Counted from the first letter of the stretch, positions 37,386 through 50,017 are shown. The stretch: DNA of 64,000 bases from Pseudomonas caricapapayae (GCF_001400735.1 NZ_LJPW01000104.1:38044-102043); one strand, 5' to 3'. Numbers and translations are program-made. The notes: generated from the sequence alone by a model not told the origin.

Positions 37386-39971
37386 GTGAAAGGCAGTCAG
37401 CACAGCGCTTCAAAGCACGCCGTACAGGCCGACAACTCACCTCCGGTGGCAAGCCTCGGCGGGCTTGCGTCCGGCCTCGTGCCAGCGGCTATCGGCCTGA
37501 TAATCGCTGCGGCGCTGGTTTGGGTCGCACTGATGACCAGCCCGCAGCAGCAGGATCAGCTTGTCCAGGCATGGGGCGGCAGTCAGGCGGCAGCGGTGAA
37601 CCTGGCGCTGCGCCAGATCAATGCCGACACTCAGTCGGCTGCCTCCGGTGCAGCGCTTGCCCAGACGCTTCAGAGCAATGATGCCTCTGCCTTGCTGGCA
37701 GCGCAGGATCGATTCACCCGCTGGGACGGCCTGGCAGGCGCGCGGCTTTACCCCAAGGGGCTGGCCGACGTCGATACGCAAGGCACGCTGCCGGTCAGTT
37801 TTGCCACGCTGGATATGCTCAACAAGGCCGCACAGGGTGAAATCGTCGCCCCGGAGGCTCGCAAGGTCGGCGAACGCTGGCTGATCTATAGTGCGGCGCC
37901 TGTGCGTGCCGCTGCCACTCAACCGGTCGCGGGCACGTTGCTGCTGGCCTTTGATCTGCAGCGCCTGCTCAACGCCTTGCCCGCACTCCCTGCCGAGGTC
38001 GGACAAGTGGTCCTCAGCCAGCAGTTCGGCAGCGGACCGGCACAGGTTTTCCTCCAGCGCGGTCAGGCAGAGGGTGGCAGACCTCAGGTGTTCGATACCG
38101 GCTATTCAGGCTGGAAATTTGAATTCACGCCCGGTCCCGGCCTGAAAACTTCACCTTCCGTCTTGCTTTTGCTGCTGGCGCTGGTTATCGCTGGAGCGGG
38201 CATGTTGCTTGGTCTGCATCGTAACGAGCGGGCCCTGCAAAAGCGTATTTGTGCAGATGCACGGCAACTGGATCAACTGCTCCAAGAACTCTCACGCGGA
38301 AAAGCCGTCAAACCCTTCGGTTTGAGCCTCCCCGCCCTTAGCGGTCTGGCTCAGGCCCTCGCTCGTGTCTCGCTTCGCAGTCAGCCTCAGGCAGCGCCTG
38401 CCCTGGTTGCGGATGAGCAGCGCGATGCAGATATTGCCAAAGGCAGTGCTTCGTCCACAGTGGCTGCGTCACGCACCGACTGGACCGATCCACTGTTTCA
38501 AGATACCGATATCCTTGATATCGACCTTCTCGACGAAAACCAGGACTTCCTGAGATCGGAGCACCCCCTCGCTATGAACAGCCCAGCATCCGTTGCACCC
38601 AACCTTCCCGAGAATATTTTCCGCGCCTACGACATCCGTGGCGTGGTCGGAGACACCCTGCACGCTGAAACCGCCTACTGGATCGGCCGCGCCATCGGCT
38701 CCGAAAGCCTGGCGCAGAACGAACCCAACGTCAGCGTTGGTCGCGATGGCCGTCTTTCCGGCCCGGAGCTGGTGCAGCAACTGATTCAGGGCCTGCATGA
38801 CAGCGGCTGCCATGTCAGCGATGTGGGCCTGGTCCCGACGCCTGCGCTGTATTACGCAGCCAACGTGCTGGCCGGCAAGACCGGCGTGATGCTGACCGGC
38901 AGTCACAACCCCAAGGACTACAACGGCTTCAAGATCGTCATCGCGGGCGATACCCTCGCCAACGAGCAGATCCAGGCGCTTCACGAGCGCATCAAGACCA
39001 ACAACCTGACGTCGCAGAAAGGCAGCATCACCAAAGTCGACATCCTCGATCGCTACTTCAAGCAGATCAAGGACGACATCGTCATGGCCCGCAAGCTGAA
39101 GGTCGTGGTCGACTGCGGCAACGGCGCAGCTGGCGTGATTGCCCCGCAGTTGATCGAAGCACTGGGTTGTGAAGTGATCTCCCTGTTCGCGGAAGTGGAC
39201 GGCAACTTCCCTAACCACCACCCGGATCCGGGCAAGCTGGAAAACCTCCAGGACCTGATCGCCAAGGTCAAGGAAACCGGTGCCGATCTGGGTCTGGCGT
39301 TCGACGGTGACGGTGACCGTGTCGGCGTGGTTACCAACGCGGGCAATGTGGTGTACCCGGATCGCCTGTTGATGCTGTTCGCGCTGGACGTGCTCAAGCG
39401 CAATCCGGGTGCCGACATCATTTTCGACGTCAAATGCACCCGTCGCCTGACTCCGCTGATCAGCGAGCATGGCGGCCGTCCGGTCATGTGGAAGACCGGT
39501 CACTCGCTGATCAAGAAAGAGATGAAGAAAAGCGGTGCCCTGCTCGCAGGTGAAATGAGCGGCCACATCTTCTTCAAAGAGCGCTGGTTCGGTTTTGACG
39601 ACGGCATCTACAGCGCGGCACGCCTGCTGGAGATCCTCAGCCAGGAGTCGGCCAACGCCGAAGACCTGTTCGAAACCTTCCCGAACGATATTTCGACGCC
39701 TGAAATCAACATCAAGGTGACGGACGTCACCAAGTTCAGCATCATCGAAGCCCTTGAAACCGACGCGCAATGGGGCGACGCCAAACTGACCACTATCGAC
39801 GGTGTCCGTGTGGACTATCCGAAAGGCTGGGGTCTGGTTCGCGCTTCCAATACCACGCCGGTACTGGTGCTACGCTTTGAAGCCGAGACCGAGGATGAAC
39901 TGCAGCGTATCAAGGACGTGTTCCACGCAGAGCTCAAGAAAGTTGCGCCGGATCTCGACCTGCCATTTTGA
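37386..39971 (+). CDS. algC: phosphomannomutase/phosphoglucomutase with membrane-anchored N-terminal extension (AlgC)
   Basis: 861 codons. Residues 397-861 are a full AlgC enzyme that interconverts mannose or glucose 1- and 6-phosphates for alginate, LPS and rhamnolipid precursors. It has VMLTGSHNPKDYNGFK with the phosphoserine, AFDGDGDRVGVV metal site and GEMSGHIFFKERW sugar loop. Residues 1-396 form a separate module: a hydrophobic segment near 27-50, a periplasmic-sized domain, a second hydrophobic segment near 257-277 and an acidic linker. The GTG at 37386 has GGGAGAGG upstream. An ATG at 38574 (MNSPASVAPNLPENIFRAYD) would give the classical soluble enzyme of 465 residues. Both forms may be made. 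Confidence 0.95.
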   Translation: MKGSQHSASKHAVQADNSPPVASLGGLASGLVPAAIGLIIAAALVWVALMTSPQQQDQLVQAWGGSQAAAVNLALRQINADTQSAASGAALAQTLQSNDASALLAAQDRFTRWDGLAGARLYPKGLADVDTQGTLPVSFATLDMLNKAAQGEIVAPEARKVGERWLIYSAAPVRAAATQPVAGTLLLAFDLQRLLNALPALPAEVGQVVLSQQFGSGPAQVFLQRGQAEGGRPQVFDTGYSGWKFEFTPGPGLKTSPSVLLLLLALVIAGAGMLLGLHRNERALQKRICADARQLDQLLQELSRGKAVKPFGLSLPALSGLAQALARVSLRSQPQAAPALVADEQRDADIAKGSASSTVAASRTDWTDPLFQDTDILDIDLLDENQDFLRSEHPLAMNSPASVAPNLPENIFRAYDIRGVVGDTLHAETAYWIGRAIGSESLAQNEPNVSVGRDGRLSGPELVQQLIQGLHDSGCHVSDVGLVPTPALYYAANVLAGKTGVMLTGSHNPKDYNGFKIVIAGDTLANEQIQALHERIKTNNLTSQKGSITKVDILDRYFKQIKDDIVMARKLKVVVDCGNGAAGVIAPQLIEALGCEVISLFAEVDGNFPNHHPDPGKLENLQDLIAKVKETGADLGLAFDGDGDRVGVVTNAGNVVYPDRLLMLFALDVLKRNPGADIIFDVKCTRRLTPLISEHGGRPVMWKTGHSLIKKEMKKSGALLAGEMSGHIFFKERWFGFDDGIYSAARLLEILSQESANAEDLFETFPNDISTPEINIKVTDVTKFSIIEALETDAQWGDAKLTTIDGVRVDYPKGWGLVRASNTTPVLVLRFEAETEDELQRIKDVFHAELKKVAPDLDLPF

Positions 39972-39999
39972 TTGTTTTTCCTTTTGACTGGAGCCCTGA

Positions 40000-40905
<906 letters not shown>

Positions 40906-40925
40906 TTCAGACGCAACACCCAAAG

Positions 40926-40957
40926 GCCCCGTGAGCTGACACTCACGGGGCTTTTTT
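40926..40957 (+). terminator. intrinsic terminator after argB
   Basis: GCCCCGTGAG-CTGACA-CTCACGGGGC followed by TTTTTT, 20 bp past the argB stop. Confidence 0.94.
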
Positions 40958-40974
40958 GTGGGCGGATGACCGAG

Positions 40975-41031
40975 ATCGCTATAGTGCTCGCGTTCAGCGC
41001 GGGCGGGCAGTTCTGGACGCTCTGCGTCCGA
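40975..41031. repeat. P. syringae palindromic repeat, half copy
   Basis: Carries GATCGCTATAGTGCTCGCG and TCTGGACGCTCTGCGTCC, matching one half of the full element at 7930. It ends at the stop codon of the DUF4124 gene on the minus strand. Confidence 0.6.
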
Positions 41032-41664
41032 TTATTGAGTCAGTCGCTGGACGCGTGCACGGTCCACGGCGAAATCCGCTTCGGCCTTTACCCGTGCGGC
41101 CTGATAGCCGGCGATATCGGCTTGCAGCTTCTGCTGCTGATCGCGCAAGTCATTCAACTGATCGACAAGCGCCTGCTGAACCGGACGCCCTGCGCGCTCC
41201 AGGTCGGCAGCCTGACCTTGCAGACTGCGCTGCTGGGCCGCCAGCCCCTGAATATTGCCCTGAGCAACACCAACCAGTGCGTCCAGTTCTGCCAGCTTGC
41301 GCGCCTTGACGCGATCTACCTCTTCCACGCTGCTGTAGAGGCTCAGCAGTTGGGCATCGGCAGTGGCCTGGCGCTTGTCTGCTTCGGACTGACGAATCTG
41401 CTCGGCCGTAGGTGCAGGCGGCACGACCTGTATCACCCGGCCACGACCATTGAGCACTTCGTAGCCTTTGGCAACATAGTCAGGCGGCACCCCTTGCGTA
41501 TCGATCACAGTCACACCGCGGCTGTCGACGTAGCGATAAAGACGGGCCTCGGGCGCATCTTCAGCCTGAGCCGGCACTGACACAAGCATGCCCGACGCCA
41601 GCCAGAGCCCCAAAACGCCTAGCGTAACCAATACCGAAGCCCGCTCCCTGCCGCTGACCGCCAT
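41032..41664 (-). CDS. exported DUF4124 domain protein with coiled coil
   Basis: 210 residues. An N-terminal hydrophobic export signal (about 10-33, ending PAQAED) precedes a short DUF4124 domain (LYRYVDSRGVTVIDTQGVPPDYVAKGYEV). A long Gln/Ala/Leu-rich helical region (about 100-210) is strongly coiled-coil in pattern (QQRSLQGQAADLERAGRPVQ, LNDLRDQQQKLQADIAGYQA). It would be periplasmic or membrane-tethered. Its gene lies 10 bp after pyrE on the same strand. The function of the domain is not known to me. Confidence 0.85.
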   Translation of the reverse strand: MAVSGRERASVLVTLGVLGLWLASGMLVSVPAQAEDAPEARLYRYVDSRGVTVIDTQGVPPDYVAKGYEVLNGRGRVIQVVPPAPTAEQIRQSEADKRQATADAQLLSLYSSVEEVDRVKARKLAELDALVGVAQGNIQGLAAQQRSLQGQAADLERAGRPVQQALVDQLNDLRDQQQKLQADIAGYQAARVKAEADFAVDRARVQRLTQ

Positions 41665-41674
41665 GGCCTCGCCC

Positions 41675-42316
41675 TCAGATTCCGTATTGCGCGCGATAGG
41701 CTTCGACAGCAGGCAGATGCTGCTTGAGCTGCGGATCGTCGGCCAGGAACTCCAGCACCTGGTTCAGCGACACGATACTCACCACCGGGATAGCGAAATC
41801 ACGCTCGACTTCCTGAATCGCCGACAGCTCGCCATTGCCGCGCTCCTGACGATTGAGGGCGATCAAAACGCCCGCCGCAGTCGCGTTCTGGTCCTTGATG
41901 ATCTGCATGACCTCGCGGATTGCAGTGCCCGCCGTGATCACGTCGTCGATAATCAGCACATTGCCCACCAGCGGAGAGCCCACCAGGCTGCCGCCTTCAC
42001 CGTGAGCCTTGGCTTCCTTGCGGTTGAAACACCACGGAAGATCCCGGTCATGATGCTCGGCCAGCGCCACGGCAGTCGCCGATGCGAGCGGAATGCCCTT
42101 GTACGCCGGGCCGAACAGAACGTCGAAGGCAATACCGCTTTCAACCACCGCCGCTGCGTAGAAACGCCCCAGCTGTGCCAGTGCCGAACCGCTGTTGAAC
42201 AGGCCCGCATTGAAGAAGTACGGGCTGGTGCGCCCGGACTTGAGAGTGAACTCACCGAAGCGCAGAACACCGCGATCGATGGCAAAACGAATGAAATCGC
42301 GTTGATACGCTTGCAT
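41675..42316 (-). CDS. pyrE: orotate phosphoribosyltransferase
   Basis: Transfers phosphoribose from PRPP to orotate to make OMP in pyrimidine biosynthesis. 213 residues. The PRPP-binding loop is [37 protein letters not shown] and [18 protein letters not shown] are the family's substrate and cofactor motifs. The ATG at 42316 ([16 protein letters not shown]) is the usual start, with GGAGC upstream. Divergent from crc across 82 bp, the standard Pseudomonas arrangement. Confidence 0.97.
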   Translation of the reverse strand: MQAYQRDFIRFAIDRGVLRFGEFTLKSGRTSPYFFNAGLFNSGSALAQLGRFYAAAVVESGIAFDVLFGPAYKGIPLASATAVALAEHHDRDLPWCFNRKEAKAHGEGGSLVGSPLVGNVLIIDDVITAGTAIREVMQIIKDQNATAAGVLIALNRQERGNGELSAIQEVERDFAIPVVSIVSLNQVLEFLADDPQLKQHLPAVEAYRAQYGI

Positions 42317-42398
42317 GAAAAAAGCTCCGGATACCACGGATTTAGCTAATTAGGTAGAGCTCGGGTATCATACACGCACGTGATTTTTGGGGCCATTT

Positions 42399-43178
42399 AT
42401 GCGGATCATCAGTGTGAACGTAAATGGCATTCAAGCTGCGGTCGAGCGTGGTTTGCTCAGCTGGCTGCAAGCTCAGAATGCCGACGTCATCTGCTTACAG
42501 GACACCCGCGCCTCCACCTTTGAACTGGATGATCCAGCCTTTCAGCTGGATGGTTACTTCCTCTATGCCTGCGAAGCCGAGGTTCCCGCTCAGGGTGGTG
42601 TGGCGCTTTATTCGCGGTTGCAGCCGAAGGCGGTAATCAGCGGCCTCGGCTTCGAGACAGCCGACCGCTACGGGCGCTACCTGCAAGCAGATTTCGACAA
42701 GGTCAGTATTGCTACCCTGCTCTTTCCGTCAGGGATGAATGGTGATGAAGACCTGAATCAGAAATTCAAGCTCATGGACGATTTCGGCAAGTACATGGAC
42801 AAGCAGCGCCGCAAGCGTCGCGAATACATCTACTGCGGATCGCTCTATGTGGCGCAGCAGAAGCTCGACATCAAGAACTGGCGCGACAGCCAGCAGTCGC
42901 CTGGCTTCCTCGCGCCCGAGCGTGCCTGGATGGACGAGATTGTCGGCACCATGGGCTATGTCGATGCCCTGCGTGAAGTCAGCCGCGAAGGTGATCAGTA
43001 CAGCTGGTGGCCGGATAATGAACAGGCCGAGATGCTGAATCTGGGCTGGCGCTTCGATTATCAGATCCTCACCCCGGGTCTGCGCCGCTTCGTACGCAGC
43101 GCCCGACTGCCTCGCCAGCCGCGCTTTTCGCAGCACGCGCCGCTGATCGTGGATTACGACTGGACCCTGACGATCTGA
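42399..43178 (+). CDS. crc: catabolite repression control protein Crc
   Basis: 259-residue member of the exonuclease III/EEP fold that has become a regulator. In Pseudomonas, Crc with Hfq represses translation of mRNAs bearing A-rich catabolite motifs when preferred carbon sources are present. It begins MRIISVNVNGIQAAVERG and continues VICLQDTRASTFELDD, GGVALYSRLQPKAVISGLGF and the C-terminal FSQHAPLIVDYDW. The normal nuclease consensus is altered: a Gln-Asp appears in place of the catalytic Gln-Glu (LQDTRA). This agrees with loss of nuclease activity. It is next to pyrE, as in other pseudomonads. The start four codons upstream is less likely. Confidence 0.96.
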   Translation: MRIISVNVNGIQAAVERGLLSWLQAQNADVICLQDTRASTFELDDPAFQLDGYFLYACEAEVPAQGGVALYSRLQPKAVISGLGFETADRYGRYLQADFDKVSIATLLFPSGMNGDEDLNQKFKLMDDFGKYMDKQRRKRREYIYCGSLYVAQQKLDIKNWRDSQQSPGFLAPERAWMDEIVGTMGYVDALREVSREGDQYSWWPDNEQAEMLNLGWRFDYQILTPGLRRFVRSARLPRQPRFSQHAPLIVDYDWTLTI

Positions 43179-43201
43179 CAGCCAGACAGGCCGCGAACAC
43201 G

Positions 43202-43228
43202 AAAAAGCCGACTTGACGTCGGCTTTTT
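43202..43228 (+). terminator. intrinsic terminator after crc
   Basis: AAAAAGCCGAC-TTGAC-GTCGGCTTTTT; works on both strands between the convergent crc and DUF4870 genes. Confidence 0.93.
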
Positions 43229-43246
43229 GCGTTGCCTGAAGTGATG

Positions 43247-43615
43247 CTACTTGATCAGGCGCAAGGTGAACGGATAGCGATAATCGACGCCGTCATTGGC
43301 TTTTATCCCGGCAATGATCGCAAGCACTGCGGCTCCGATTCCCACCAGCGTCAGTAACGCAAAGCCGATGACCAACAGCACCAGCAGCATGCTGACGGTG
43401 GCCGCAATGGCGACTGTGATCTGAAAGTTCAGCGCTTCCTTGCCTTGCGCGTCGATAAATGGATCGGCGTCTTTCTTCAACTGCCAGATAATCAGTGGGC
43501 CGAGCAGGTTACCGAACGGAAACATCAGTCCGGCAAATGCCGACAAGTGACAGAACATCGCCCACTGGCGAGCGCTTTGAGGCGGTTTGCTGAACGGTTG
43601 CAAGCTGTCACTCAT
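43247..43615 (-). CDS. DUF4870 small membrane protein
   Basis: 122-residue integral membrane protein with about three hydrophobic helices. The DUF4870 pattern is visible: QWAMFCHLSAFAGLMFPFGN, LLGPLIIWQLKKDADPFID and GKEALNFQITVAIAATVSML, ending VDYRYPFTLRLIK. The role of the family is unknown to me. It shares a minus-strand location with rph (20-bp gap) and may be read from the rph transcript. Confidence 0.85.
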   Translation of the reverse strand: MSDSLQPFSKPPQSARQWAMFCHLSAFAGLMFPFGNLLGPLIIWQLKKDADPFIDAQGKEALNFQITVAIAATVSMLLVLLVIGFALLTLVGIGAAVLAIIAGIKANDGVDYRYPFTLRLIK

Positions 43616-43635
43616 TATCGGACCCCTTCTGGATA

Positions 43636-44358
43636 TCAGTCGGCCAACGCGGCGCGCTGCAATTCAAACAGCTCGGTCATGCCTTTCTGCGCCAGCGCAA
43701 GCATCGCGTTCAACTCTTCCGGCTGGAACGGCGCGCCCTCGGCGGTACCCTGAACCTCAATGAAGCCGCCTGCGCTGGTCATGACCACGTTCAGATCGGT
43801 TTCGGCAGCAGAGTCTTCCAGATAATCCAGGTCGAGCACCGGCTCGCCCTGATACATGCCAACCGACACTGCCGCAATCATCTGCTTGAGCGGATCACCG
43901 CCTTTCAGGCCGCCACGCTTCTTGATCACTTTCAACGCATCGGCCAATGCAACCATGGCACCGGTGATCGATGCGGTGCGAGTGCCGCCGTCCGCCTGAA
44001 TGACGTCGCAATCGACGTACAGGGTGACATCGCCCAGCCTGGACATGTCCAGCGCAGCGCGCAGCGAACGACCGATCAGGCGCTGGATCTCAAGGGTACG
44101 GCCGCCCTGCTTGCCACGGCTGGCTTCGCGCTGGTTACGCTCGCCAGTGGCGCGAGGCAGCATGCCATATTCGGCGGTCAGCCAACCCTGGCCCTGGCCT
44201 TTGAGAAAGCGTGGTACGCCGTTTTCGACGCTGACGGTGCAGATCACCTTGGTATCACCAAACTCGACCAGTACAGAACCCTCGGCGTGTTTGGTGTAGT
44301 TGCGGGTGATGCGGATCGAGCGGAGCTGATCGGCGGCGCGACCACTTGGACGTTTCAT
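43636..44358 (-). CDS. rph: ribonuclease PH
   Basis: Phosphorolytic 3'-5' exoribonuclease that trims tRNA precursors, a hexameric cytoplasmic enzyme. 240 residues from the ATG giving [58 protein letters not shown] and [20 protein letters not shown] with the phosphate-binding and metal-binding residues are intact. The frame is open to 44520 but only this ATG fits the family. Divergent from the YicC-family gene. Confidence 0.96.
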   Translation of the reverse strand: MKRPSGRAADQLRSIRITRNYTKHAEGSVLVEFGDTKVICTVSVENGVPRFLKGQGQGWLTAEYGMLPRATGERNQREASRGKQGGRTLEIQRLIGRSLRAALDMSRLGDVTLYVDCDVIQADGGTRTASITGAMVALADALKVIKKRGGLKGGDPLKQMIAAVSVGMYQGEPVLDLDYLEDSAAETDLNVVMTSAGGFIEVQGTAEGAPFQPEELNAMLALAQKGMTELFELQRAALAD

Positions 44359-44536
44359 CTGGGATACCTGTACTGAGACGGAAAACTGCCGGGCATTATA
44401 GAGGCCACAACCGCCGCTGGGCATCTCTAAAAGCCGCCAATGCCGATTTGCGGCGAACAGAATGCTCTGGATCAAGGCTTTCAACGCGTTGGCAACGTTG
44501 CAAACAGCGCCTTGCGTCACTTGTCACACTGCCGGA

Positions 44537-44566
44537 TTGGGAGCCTGCCTCGCACTGCGCTACAAT
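44537..44566 (+). promoter_or_regulatory. predicted sigma-70 promoter of the YicC-gmk genes
   Basis: TTGGGA (-35), 18-bp spacer, TACAAT (-10), about 105 bp upstream of the YicC start. Confidence 0.5.
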
Positions 44567-44671
44567 CCTGCGCCTCTGCAGCCAGTCGGCTTTCACGACA
44601 CCCATGACCGCCGACTGCGCGCGCTCATGAACCGAATCACGCTTTTGAAACCGAACCAAGAGGTATTTCCC

Positions 44672-46193
<1,522 letters not shown>

Positions 46194-46250
46194 TCGAGCC
46201 GTTTCAGACACCCGGCAACAGGTTAAAACAGGCCGTTGGTGGCGTGCCGC

Positions 46251-46280
46251 TTGATGACTGGTGCTGTCCGCTTGTAAACT
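46251..46280 (+). promoter_or_regulatory. predicted promoter of rpoZ-spoT
   Basis: TTGATG (-35), 18-bp spacer, TAAACT (-10), about 60 bp upstream of rpoZ. Two mismatches in each box. Confidence 0.42.
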
Positions 46281-46338
46281 ATCGAGTCCGCTCGCCCATC
46301 CGGGCATCGCGCATCCGCATTTGCTACGAGGAATACCC

Positions 46339-46602
46339 ATGGCCCGCGTAACCGTTGAAGACTGCCTAGAACACGTGGATAACCGCTTTGAGCTGGTCAT
46401 GCTCTCTACAAAGCGTGCCCGTCAACTGGCAACCGGCGGCAAAGAACCAAAGCTGGCCTGGGAAAACGACAAGCCTACCGTTATGGCACTGCGTGAAATC
46501 GCGGCTGGCATGATGGATTACGCTGTAATCGCAGAAGCCGAAATCGTTGAAGATGAGCCATTGTTCGCAGCGTTCGAGGACGAGTCCAACGAGGCCGTCT
46601 AA
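46339..46602 (+). CDS. rpoZ: RNA polymerase omega subunit
   Basis: 87-residue small subunit that helps assemble beta-prime and contributes to a ppGpp-binding site on RNA polymerase. [20 protein letters not shown] and [15 protein letters not shown] are the conserved blocks, with an acidic C-terminus. ACGAGGAAT precedes the ATG. spoT follows 60 bp later. Confidence 0.97.
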   Translation: MARVTVEDCLEHVDNRFELVMLSTKRARQLATGGKEPKLAWENDKPTVMALREIAAGMMDYAVIAEAEIVEDEPLFAAFEDESNEAV

Positions 46603-46662
46603 GCCTATGCCAGGTCGACGTAGTACGGCGCAGGGTAAAAGCCATCGACAAGGGGTAGCGCC

Positions 46663-48768
46663 TTGCCGAGCATAGACGCCCTCGCCGACAGACTGTCGAC
46701 CTACCTTGGCAAGGACCAGGTCAATCTGGTCCGCCGAGCGTATTTCTACGCCGAACAGGCCCACGACGGCCAACGCCGTCGTAGCGGCGAAGCCTACGTC
46801 ACGCATCCTCTTGCAGTGGCGAACATCCTTGCAGACATGCACATGGACCATCAGAGCCTGATGGCTGCGATGCTGCATGACGTTATCGAAGACACCGGGA
46901 TTGCCAAGGAAGCGCTCAGCGCACAGTTTGGCGAAACCGTCGCGGAACTGGTCGACGGGGTCAGCAAACTGACCCAGATGAATTTCGAGACCAAGGCCGA
47001 AGCCCAGGCGGAAAACTTCCAGAAAATGGCCATGGCCATGGCCCGCGACATCCGCGTGATCCTGGTCAAGCTCGCCGATCGCCTGCACAACATGCGCACG
47101 CTGGAAGTACTGTCGGGCGAAAAGCGTCGGCGTATCGCCAAGGAAACCCTCGAAATCTATGCGCCTATCGCCAATCGACTGGGCATGCACAGTGTGCGCA
47201 TCGAGTTCGAGGACCTGGGTTTCAAGGCGATGTACCCAATGCGCTCCTCGCGAATCAACCAGGCGGTCAAACGCGCCAGGGGCAATCGCAAGGAACTGGT
47301 CAACAAGATCGAAGAATCCCTGAGTCATTGCCTGGCCGTTGACGGTATCGAAGGCGACGTCAGCGGACGGCAGAAGCATCTGTATGGCATCTACAAGAAG
47401 ATGCGCGGCAAGCGTCGCGCCTTCAACGAGATCATGGACGTCTACGCTTTCCGGATCATTGTCGACAAGGTCGATACCTGCTATCGCGTACTCGGTGCTG
47501 TACATAATCTGTACAAACCGCTGCCTGGCCGTTTCAAGGATTACATCGCAATCCCCAAGGCCAACGGCTATCAGTCCTTGCATACCACCTTGTTCGGTAT
47601 GCATGGCGTGCCAATCGAAATCCAGATTCGCACCCGCGAAATGGAAGAGATGGCCAATAACGGGATCGCTGCGCACTGGCTGTACAAATCCAGTGACGAT
47701 GAGCAGCCCAAGGGCACTCACGCCCGTGCGCGGCAGTGGGTCAAAGGCGTGCTCGAGATGCAGCAGCGTGCCGGCAACTCGCTGGAATTCATTGAAAGCG
47801 TCAAGATCGACCTGTTCCCGGACGAGGTTTACGTCTTCACCCCGAAAGGGCGAATCATGGAGCTGCCCAAAGGCTCAACGGCGGTGGATTTTGCTTACGC
47901 GGTACACACCGACGTTGGCAACAGCTGCATCGCCTGCCGTATCAACCGTCGCCTGGCACCATTGTCCGAACCATTGCAAAGCGGCTCGACCGTCGAGATT
48001 GTCAGCGCTCCCGGCGCACGTCCGAACCCGGCCTGGCTGAACTTTGTCGTCACCGGCAAGGCACGCACGCATATTCGTCACGCCCTCAAGCTGCAACGCC
48101 GTTCCGAATCGATCAATCTGGGCGAGCGCCTGCTGAACAAGGTGCTCAACGGCTTCGAATGCAGCCTCGACAAGATCACTCAGGAACGCATCCAGCTGGT
48201 ACTGAACGAGTACCGGGTCGATGTGCTCGAAGACTTGCTTGAGGACATCGGGCTGGGTAATCGCATGGCCTATGTCGTGGCCCGCCGCCTGCTTGGCGAA
48301 GGCGATCAGTTACCGAGCCCTGAAGGTCCGCTGGCGATTCGTGGTACAGAAGGCCTGGTCCTCAGCTATGCCAAATGCTGTACGCCGATCCCGGGCGACC
48401 CGATTGTCGGCCACTTGTCAGCGGGCAAGGGCATGGTTGTGCACCTGGATAACTGCCGCAATATCAGCGAAATTCGTCATAACCCGGAAAAATGCATCCA
48501 GCTGTCCTGGGCCAAGGATGTGACTGGCGAATTCAATGTCGAATTGCGTGTCGAACTCGAGCATCAGCGCGGCCTGATCGCGCTGCTGGCCAGCAGCGTC
48601 AACGCGGCCGACGGCAATATCGAAAAAATCAGCATGGACGAACGCGATGGTCGCATCAGCGTGGTCCAACTGGTGGTCAGCGTGCACGACCGTGTGCACC
48701 TGGCTCGCGTGATCAAGAAACTGCGCGCCCTGACCGGTGTCACACGCATCACCCGGATGCGCGCGTAG
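46663..48768 (+). CDS. spoT: (p)ppGpp hydrolase/synthetase SpoT
   Basis: 701-residue bifunctional alarmone enzyme of the stringent response. Domains in order: HD hydrolase (about 25-190, [11 protein letters not shown]), synthetase (about 230-360, [20 protein letters not shown] with the G-loop), TGS (about 385-450, [18 protein letters not shown]), helical, and C-terminal ACT (about 625-701). An intact HDxxED motif and synthetase residues fit a SpoT rather than a RelA protein. Translation starts at TTG ([11 protein letters not shown]) with AAGGGG upstream. Adjacent to rpoZ, whose product is a ppGpp target. Confidence 0.97.
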   Translation: MPSIDALADRLSTYLGKDQVNLVRRAYFYAEQAHDGQRRRSGEAYVTHPLAVANILADMHMDHQSLMAAMLHDVIEDTGIAKEALSAQFGETVAELVDGVSKLTQMNFETKAEAQAENFQKMAMAMARDIRVILVKLADRLHNMRTLEVLSGEKRRRIAKETLEIYAPIANRLGMHSVRIEFEDLGFKAMYPMRSSRINQAVKRARGNRKELVNKIEESLSHCLAVDGIEGDVSGRQKHLYGIYKKMRGKRRAFNEIMDVYAFRIIVDKVDTCYRVLGAVHNLYKPLPGRFKDYIAIPKANGYQSLHTTLFGMHGVPIEIQIRTREMEEMANNGIAAHWLYKSSDDEQPKGTHARARQWVKGVLEMQQRAGNSLEFIESVKIDLFPDEVYVFTPKGRIMELPKGSTAVDFAYAVHTDVGNSCIACRINRRLAPLSEPLQSGSTVEIVSAPGARPNPAWLNFVVTGKARTHIRHALKLQRRSESINLGERLLNKVLNGFECSLDKITQERIQLVLNEYRVDVLEDLLEDIGLGNRMAYVVARRLLGEGDQLPSPEGPLAIRGTEGLVLSYAKCCTPIPGDPIVGHLSAGKGMVVHLDNCRNISEIRHNPEKCIQLSWAKDVTGEFNVELRVELEHQRGLIALLASSVNAADGNIEKISMDERDGRISVVQLVVSVHDRVHLARVIKKLRALTGVTRITRMRA

Positions 48769-48793
48769 GCCATCCAATCATCAGGAGTTCTTC

Positions 48794-49171
48794 ATGACCA
48801 AGACTGTCATCACCAGCGATAAAGTCCCTGCGGCCATTGGCCCCTATTCCCAGGCCATCAAAGCTGGCAATACCGTCTACATGTCCGGACAGATCCCGCT
48901 GGACCCCGGCACCATGGAGCTGGTCGAAGGCATCGAAGCCCAGATCACTCAGGTCTTCGAAAACCTGAAGTCGGTTGCCGAAGCGGCTGGAGGATCCTTC
49001 AAGGACATCGTCAAACTGAACATTTTTCTGACCGATCTGGGCCACTTCGCCAAGGTCAACGAGATCATGGGTACCTATTTCACCCAGCCGTATCCAGCTC
49101 GCGCGGCCATCGGCGTTGCGGCATTGCCGCGTGGCGCCCAGGTAGAAATGGACGCGATTCTCGTCATCTAA
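48794..49171 (+). CDS. ridA: RidA 2-iminobutanoate/2-iminopropanoate deaminase
   Basis: 125-residue RidA that hydrolyses reactive imines from PLP enzymes such as threonine dehydratase. Conserved residues are in [27 protein letters not shown] and [20 protein letters not shown], with the substrate-binding arginine in PARAAI. CAGGAG precedes the ATG. It follows spoT by 25 bp. This is the second Rid gene in the window and the one with the canonical archetypal-RidA sequence, unlike the dad-linked copy at 20871. Confidence 0.95.
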   Translation: MTKTVITSDKVPAAIGPYSQAIKAGNTVYMSGQIPLDPGTMELVEGIEAQITQVFENLKSVAEAAGGSFKDIVKLNIFLTDLGHFAKVNEIMGTYFTQPYPARAAIGVAALPRGAQVEMDAILVI

Positions 49172-49229
49172 TAAATCCCCCGACGGAGCGTGCCTTGCGC
49201 TCCGTTCTCCCTGAAGGAAGGAATCCGTT

Positions 49230-49967
49230 ATGCGCTCCGCGCTCGCCATCTCGCTGCTCGCCGTCATTCTGGGCGGCTGCGCCAGCCACGCCGACCGCAA
49301 TCCGGACGGCACCTGGATCAATCAGACCGCCATTGATGCGGCCGTCAAACAAGGCAACCTGCGTCAGGCTTTGCTCGCCAATGGCCCTAACCTGGAATGG
49401 AAAATCAACTCCAAAGCCAACCAGGCCATTTACTCCAATGGTTTCGAGCTCGGCGAAGGCAAGATTGTCAGTGCCGCCGAAGGCAAGTTGCACATCGATT
49501 TCTACGGCAACTTCTTCGAAGACCTGAGCGTCAAGGGTGATGAACTGGTTCAAGCGGCCAGCGAGTCAGGTCCTGAACAGCACTTCCAGAAGCCCGAAAA
49601 TCCGGCACCGGAAGGCGCTCAGCCAGGCACCAGTTTCGAGAAGGCCTTGTATGGCGCCTATATGGGCGGCAAATGGACGGTCGTGGAAGGCGACGGCCAG
49701 GGCAGCACCGTGCAGTTCATGCCTGATGGCAGCGTGCAAGGGCTCCCGGAAAACGATCGCTACGCACTGTGCCTGGCAGGTGACTGTGCAGCCATGAGCG
49801 GCGAGTACGACAGTATGTGGCTGGAGAAAGCCGAGAAGGGCAACCCGTGGATCTTTGCTCGCAAAGGCAAGCAGCTGGAGATATTTCAGGCTGTGAACAA
49901 TGCCGGTGCGGACCAGATGCCCGAACTGCGTCCAGGCCCACGCCGCTGGTTGCTTGAGCAGCAGTAG
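49230..49967 (+). CDS. predicted lipoprotein of unknown function
   Basis: 245 residues with a type II signal peptide (MRSALAISLLAVILGGCASH, lipobox LGGC, Cys17), so a lipid-anchored envelope protein. A soluble domain contains EWKINSKANQAIYSNGFELG, HIDFYGNFFED, a Pro/Glu-rich linker (EQHFQKPENPAPEGAQPGTS) and an acidic domain with CLAGDCAAMSGEYDSMWLEK. I do not recognise a characterised family. Placed after ridA and convergent with the SDR gene, with no operon signal beyond that. Confidence 0.85.
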   Translation: MRSALAISLLAVILGGCASHADRNPDGTWINQTAIDAAVKQGNLRQALLANGPNLEWKINSKANQAIYSNGFELGEGKIVSAAEGKLHIDFYGNFFEDLSVKGDELVQAASESGPEQHFQKPENPAPEGAQPGTSFEKALYGAYMGGKWTVVEGDGQGSTVQFMPDGSVQGLPENDRYALCLAGDCAAMSGEYDSMWLEKAEKGNPWIFARKGKQLEIFQAVNNAGADQMPELRPGPRRWLLEQQ

Positions 49968-50017
49968 GCAATGCCCGCGTCAGGAGCGTTCTTGCAACGC
50001 TCCTGACGGCAAACGCT

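Noticed and set aside
38469..39770. 433-codon minus-strand frame opposite algC
   Set aside because: Antisense shadow of the phosphomannomutase domain.
46366..47721. 451-codon minus-strand frame opposite rpoZ-spoT
   Set aside because: Antisense shadow of highly conserved rpoZ and spoT; no family pattern.
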